Of a stretch of 64,000 nt of DNA, positions 61,434 through 64,000 are shown piece after piece (position 1 is the stretch's first letter; every line of letters starts with the position of its first letter). The translations under genes and the position numbers were made by a program. Source of the stretch: Butyrivibrio sp. CB08 (GTDB lineage Bacteria > Bacillota > Clostridia > Lachnospirales > Lachnospiraceae); NCBI RefSeq assembly GCF_003625485.1, contig NZ_RAIR01000002.1, forward strand, positions 124,001 to 188,000, given 5' to 3'. Under the pieces are notes generated by a model that saw only the letters and a program-made list of their open reading frames with translations, made no database searches and was not told the DNA's origin.

Positions 61434-61865
61434 TTAATACACTGACGAATGCTCACGCCTATATGACTCAGTTGTCTTTAACAACAATTCTGCATTAACC
61501 TGATTTAGCTCTGCTTCTATCTGCTGGCGTTTAGCTTCGTCAGCTGTACGCAGCTTCTGCTCAAGCTCAGCCTTCTTTTCTTTAAGTCTTTCTATCTCTT
61601 TATCCACAGAATCTGTGTCTGTAGTTGTCTTTTCTGCCTTAGCTTCCTTATCTTTCTTCAGCGCAGCCATACCTTCCTCAGAAATAGATAAAGCATTTTC
61701 CTGGCGTTGCTGCTTCCTACTGGCCACAAATGCTGCTGCACCCTGAGCATCGCCTTCAGCGATATACTTCCCTTCAGTCTTTACTTTTTCAATCATAGCC
61801 TTGGCTGTAGGCTGACTTGTCAGATAATCAAGTTCTGCTTTTGATACATCAGTGAGAATACGCAT
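61434..61865 (-). CDS. FlxA-like coiled-coil protein
   Basis: 143 residues from the ATG at 61865 behind GGAGG. The N-terminal 60 residues are mixed (MRILTDVSKAELDYLTSQPT); the C-terminus is a long Lys/Glu/Gln helix, DSVDKEIERLKEKKAELEQK then KRQQIEAELNQVNAELLLKT, like FlxA-domain proteins. In E. coli flxA is a flagellar-regulon gene of unclear role. No signal peptide. It lies 38 bases after the preceding gene, same operon. Confidence 0.68.
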   Translation of the reverse strand: MRILTDVSKAELDYLTSQPTAKAMIEKVKTEGKYIAEGDAQGAAAFVASRKQQRQENALSISEEGMAALKKDKEAKAEKTTTDTDSVDKEIERLKEKKAELEQKLRTADEAKRQQIEAELNQVNAELLLKTTESYRREHSSVY

Positions 61866-61902
61866 AATATCGTCCTCCACTATTTATGTTTACATAAAAC
61901 CT

Positions 61903-62997
61903 CTATGCCTGTATATCTATTGTGGGAGCCTGCATCTGTGGTGCAGAAACAGAAATCCCGATGCTTTGTGGCAATGAAACAGATGTTGCAGAGGAAATCC
62001 CGCCACCTCCCATGCTGGGCATTGAAGCATTCTTTGCAAGCTCATGTTTTATCATATCCTTAAGATATTCCATGTTTGCTTTCATGATAGCCTTGTCTTC
62101 AGATGCGCGGTGTTTACGTTTAAGGTCTTCTAAATCCGCTTTACTCATATGCGGATCGACCACTTCCATGGTCTCCATTAGTTCCATGGCTTCTTCAAGC
62201 TCTTTTAGTTCTTCCTCTCCGAATTCGGAGATCATCTCATTCAGCTCTTTTAACTCTTCTTCAGAAAAAGAGGCTTCTCCTTCCTGCATCTGCTGGAGTG
62301 CTGCATCAAGCATCTCTTCACGGGCATCAAATATGGCATCTTCCTTCTCAGTGATTTTTTCTTCTTCGGCAGAAGCAAGTGCGCTCTGCATCTGTTGTCC
62401 TACGTCTCGCTGATTTTCAAGTTTTTCATCCCTGCTCTGGGTGCGCTCTACCATTTCTTCCAGTTCAAGGTGATGCTGCTTTTTCCGGGCAACCATTTCC
62501 ATGCGTTTTGCATGGGTAAGCGCAAGCTGTAATTCTTCCGGATCACCGTTTCCTGAAGATATCTTTCTTTTTATCTTTAAGGTCTCCCTTTTTGCTGCAA
62601 GGACGGCCTGTCCTGCGCTTATGGAAGTCTTTGCCCTCTGGATTTTGGAAGCTACTGTCTTGTAATTATATTTTTCGGAAGTATCTATCTCTTCCTCTTC
62701 TGCAGCATCAGGAGATCCTGACAACTCAGAAAAACCATTAACCTTATCCTTTGATGTCTTCGAAGCATACTGTTCCTGCTTCAAATCTCTGATCATCTGT
62801 CGCATCTGTTGTGAGATGGAAGCCTTATCTTCTGTTACCTTGTTCGCAAATTTAGAAAGAGGATTTGCTGATGCATCTTTTCCAGGCGCAAAAGGAGAGT
62901 TGCTCCCAGCAGTCTTTTGCTGCGAGTTCTGCCCCATAAGAGTGCCTTTTTGATAAAAAGACGAATATGGACTTTGTGTATTAAACGATATATTCAT
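61903..62997 (-). CDS. Helical, signal-less cluster protein with Gly/Pro-rich tail
   Basis: 364 residues, ATG at 62997 behind GGGAGG. N-terminus MNISFNTQSPYSSFYQKGTL has the F-Y-Q motif. Residues about 110-310 are charged helices (YKTVASKIQRAKTSISAGQA, THAKRMEMVARKKQHHLELE and a very acidic EELKELEEAMELMETMEVVD). The C-terminal EYLKDMIKHELAKNASM plus a GGGG linker and beta-type tail is duplicated at 61236-61424. The family is unknown to me. It resembles flagellar-operon-associated proteins of Lachnospiraceae by general look only. Confidence 0.7.
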   Translation of the reverse strand: MNISFNTQSPYSSFYQKGTLMGQNSQQKTAGSNSPFAPGKDASANPLSKFANKVTEDKASISQQMRQMIRDLKQEQYASKTSKDKVNGFSELSGSPDAAEEEEIDTSEKYNYKTVASKIQRAKTSISAGQAVLAAKRETLKIKRKISSGNGDPEELQLALTHAKRMEMVARKKQHHLELEEMVERTQSRDEKLENQRDVGQQMQSALASAEEEKITEKEDAIFDAREEMLDAALQQMQEGEASFSEEELKELNEMISEFGEEELKELEEAMELMETMEVVDPHMSKADLEDLKRKHRASEDKAIMKANMEYLKDMIKHELAKNASMPSMGGGGISSATSVSLPQSIGISVSAPQMQAPTIDIQA

Positions 62998-63019
62998 TAT
63001 CGTTCCTCCCATCCATATA

Positions 63020-63673
63020 TCAGCTATGTATCTTTTCTAAAATACTGTTCCATAACCTCTCCTGCGCTTCCTTGTCTTTATCCTGCTTAGATTGGAGCAG
63101 CTTGATCTCATCAGTAGAAATAACAATCGACTTTCTGTTATTTCTCATGTGATAATCATGATTCTCAGGCGTTCCTGAAGACTTAACATAAATATCCACT
63201 TCGGGATCTTCGTTATGTATTCTGTCAAAGATATCACCATAAGCCCAGTTATATGCCTTGGCATAGACTTTAAACTTTTCGCTTGGATCAGAATCATTAT
63301 CAGCAGTTTGCTCTGCTTTTAAAAGATCATTATACGAAGTGCGGTCTGTATCCTTCATTCTGCTCCGAATATCATAGTACTCTTCAAGCCTGAAGCTTTT
63401 TAGAATACACGTTTCATCTTCTGAAAGGTTAAACTTTTTGTAACCCCCATCAAGTTGAACAATGGATTCCTTAAGAGCAGCCTCTCTTCCGGCACGATCC
63501 ATCTGCGCAGCTCCTGATGATGAGATTGAAAGTGTGGCTGCCACATCTGAATCAAAGGCATTGGAAACAGTGCCATCCTGCTTTGAAGCAGCCAGCTTGT
63601 CTTTTATTTCCAATTGCATTCCCTGTAAATAGTTTTCAGTTTTATTGATTCCAATAGAATCAATTCCGTTCAT
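63020..63673 (-). CDS. Unrecognised signal-less cluster protein
   Basis: 217 residues with a strong RBS (AGGAGG). The N-terminus MNGIDSIGINKTENYLQGMQ is amphipathic and lacks a signal. The middle is acidic and helical (YYDIRSRMKDTDRTSYNDLL), and the C-terminus (RKSIVISTDEIKLLQSKQDK) is helical. No family is recognised. It lies 22 bases before the 62997 gene in the same operon, which starts upstream of the window edge. Confidence 0.66.
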   Translation of the reverse strand: MNGIDSIGINKTENYLQGMQLEIKDKLAASKQDGTVSNAFDSDVAATLSISSSGAAQMDRAGREAALKESIVQLDGGYKKFNLSEDETCILKSFRLEEYYDIRSRMKDTDRTSYNDLLKAEQTADNDSDPSEKFKVYAKAYNWAYGDIFDRIHNEDPEVDIYVKSSGTPENHDYHMRNNRKSIVISTDEIKLLQSKQDKDKEAQERLWNSILEKIHS

Positions 63674-63754
63674 AAGTCATGTCCTCCTACTTTGAGGTAT
63701 ATGTTATGTGTCTGAACGTTACTTTCACAATTGTTGTAAATCTCTATATGCGTT

Positions 63755-64000
63755 TTATCCCTTGAAGTCCACCCTTGTACCTACTGCTCTTTCGGTATCT
63801 GTCATTACCCTTGAAGCTGCGTTGTTATAAGAATAAGTCTGTACCTTGGAAAGAAGATCATCCAGGGAATTTGCCTCTATTATTTCGAACTCTTCTTCCT
63901 CATAAATGTTCATATCATCTTTGTCTTTTGCCTTTTCAGCCTTACTGTCTTTTGCCTTATTTATGCGGTCTTCCTGAGCTTTTTTCTCGGCTTTCTTCTT
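63755..64000 (-). CDS. C-terminal part of a Lys-rich cluster protein (truncated by window edge)
   Basis: The minus-strand frame is open from the window edge to a TAA at 63755. The visible 81 residues are KKKAEKKAQEDRINKAKDSK, an acidic YEEEEFEIIEANSLDDLLSK, then VQTYSYNNAASRVMTDTERA. A charged coiled coil ends in a short polar tail. It is the most upstream gene seen of the operon ending near 61434, so that operon's promoter lies outside the window. Confidence 0.7.
   Translation of the reverse strand, partial: KKKAEKKAQEDRINKAKDSKAEKAKDKDDMNIYEEEEFEIIEANSLDDLLSKVQTYSYNNAASRVMTDTERAVGTRVDFKG

Noticed and set aside
1-64000. CRISPR arrays and insertion sequences
   Set aside because: No regularly spaced repeat-spacer runs, Cas genes or transposase genes were seen. 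The only direct-repeat families are the 21-bp LytTR boxes and the rpoD codon repeats.

Overview
The window looks like chromosome from an anaerobic, motile Firmicute of the Lachnospiraceae, most like Butyrivibrio or Pseudobutyrivibrio. This is inferred from gene families and order, not from a database match. The pointers are a Trp T-box trp operon, the dgt-dnaG-rpoD-trmK-nucleoside kinase block, GHKL/LytTR two-component pairs, a Tn916-like recombination module and KTR zinc-ribbon proteins. Nearly everything is transcribed leftwards on the minus strand.

Region 1 (1-17 kb) is ordinary metabolism. It has the end of a chemoreceptor, then trpDCFBA behind a tryptophan T-box but with no trpE or trpG beside it. 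Next come an Old Yellow Enzyme-type Fe-S flavoprotein with a patatin-like lipase, a lipoprotein-like secreted protein, a GT39-type membrane glycosyltransferase with a secreted DUF5722-type glycosidase, truA, and a GH94 phosphorylase. RNase P RNA (rnpB) has a clear promoter and terminator. Region 2 (17-35 kb) has a YfbK-like VWA lipoprotein with an ECF sigma/anti-sigma pair, manC-manA, and a lone plus-strand trypsin-like protease with a promoter that implies a leaderless mRNA. It continues with the nucleoside kinase, trmK, rpoD (carrying a 150-residue Lys/Ala-rich, histone-like N-terminal extension), dnaG, dgt, three small envelope-type proteins and carB. Region 3 (35-43 kb) is a signalling operon of a GAF-GGDEF membrane protein, a hybrid kinase, and a very unusual histidine kinase-receiver-DegV-HPt fusion.

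Region 4 (43-47 kb) starts with a tRNA-Leu 3-prime fragment and an inverted copy of its last 17 bp. Then comes the recombination/regulation end of a Tn916-like element: integrase, excisionase, a MazF without a MazE, a GC-rich and probably structured RNA, an ORF7-like sigma protein, a zinc ribbon, and a divergent Xre repressor in the ORF9 position. No conjugation or tet genes are present.

Region 5 (47-64 kb) is the most interesting part. It is about 17 kb of signal-peptide-less proteins, several sharing a short N-terminal aromatic-Y/F-Q motif. They include a FliD-like C-terminal protein, a FlxA-like coiled coil, a calcium-loop protein and a paralogous family with a VDP...T..EM.AY motif. Two GHKL kinase/LytTR regulator pairs are interleaved with them. 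Seven promoters here carry the same 21-bp-period direct repeat (minus-strand consensus GTCNATTCATG), each 30-36 bp before a GATAAT-like -10 box. Two of these boxes precede the LytTR regulator genes themselves. Three also make a 5-prime UTR with a rigid 40-nt hairpin whose first 20 nt are identical and whose 3-prime arm varies mainly by G-U-compatible changes. My reading is that this is a peptide- or density-type signalling regulon controlling a set of flagellar-apparatus-associated or flagellar-exported proteins. I know of no description of it.
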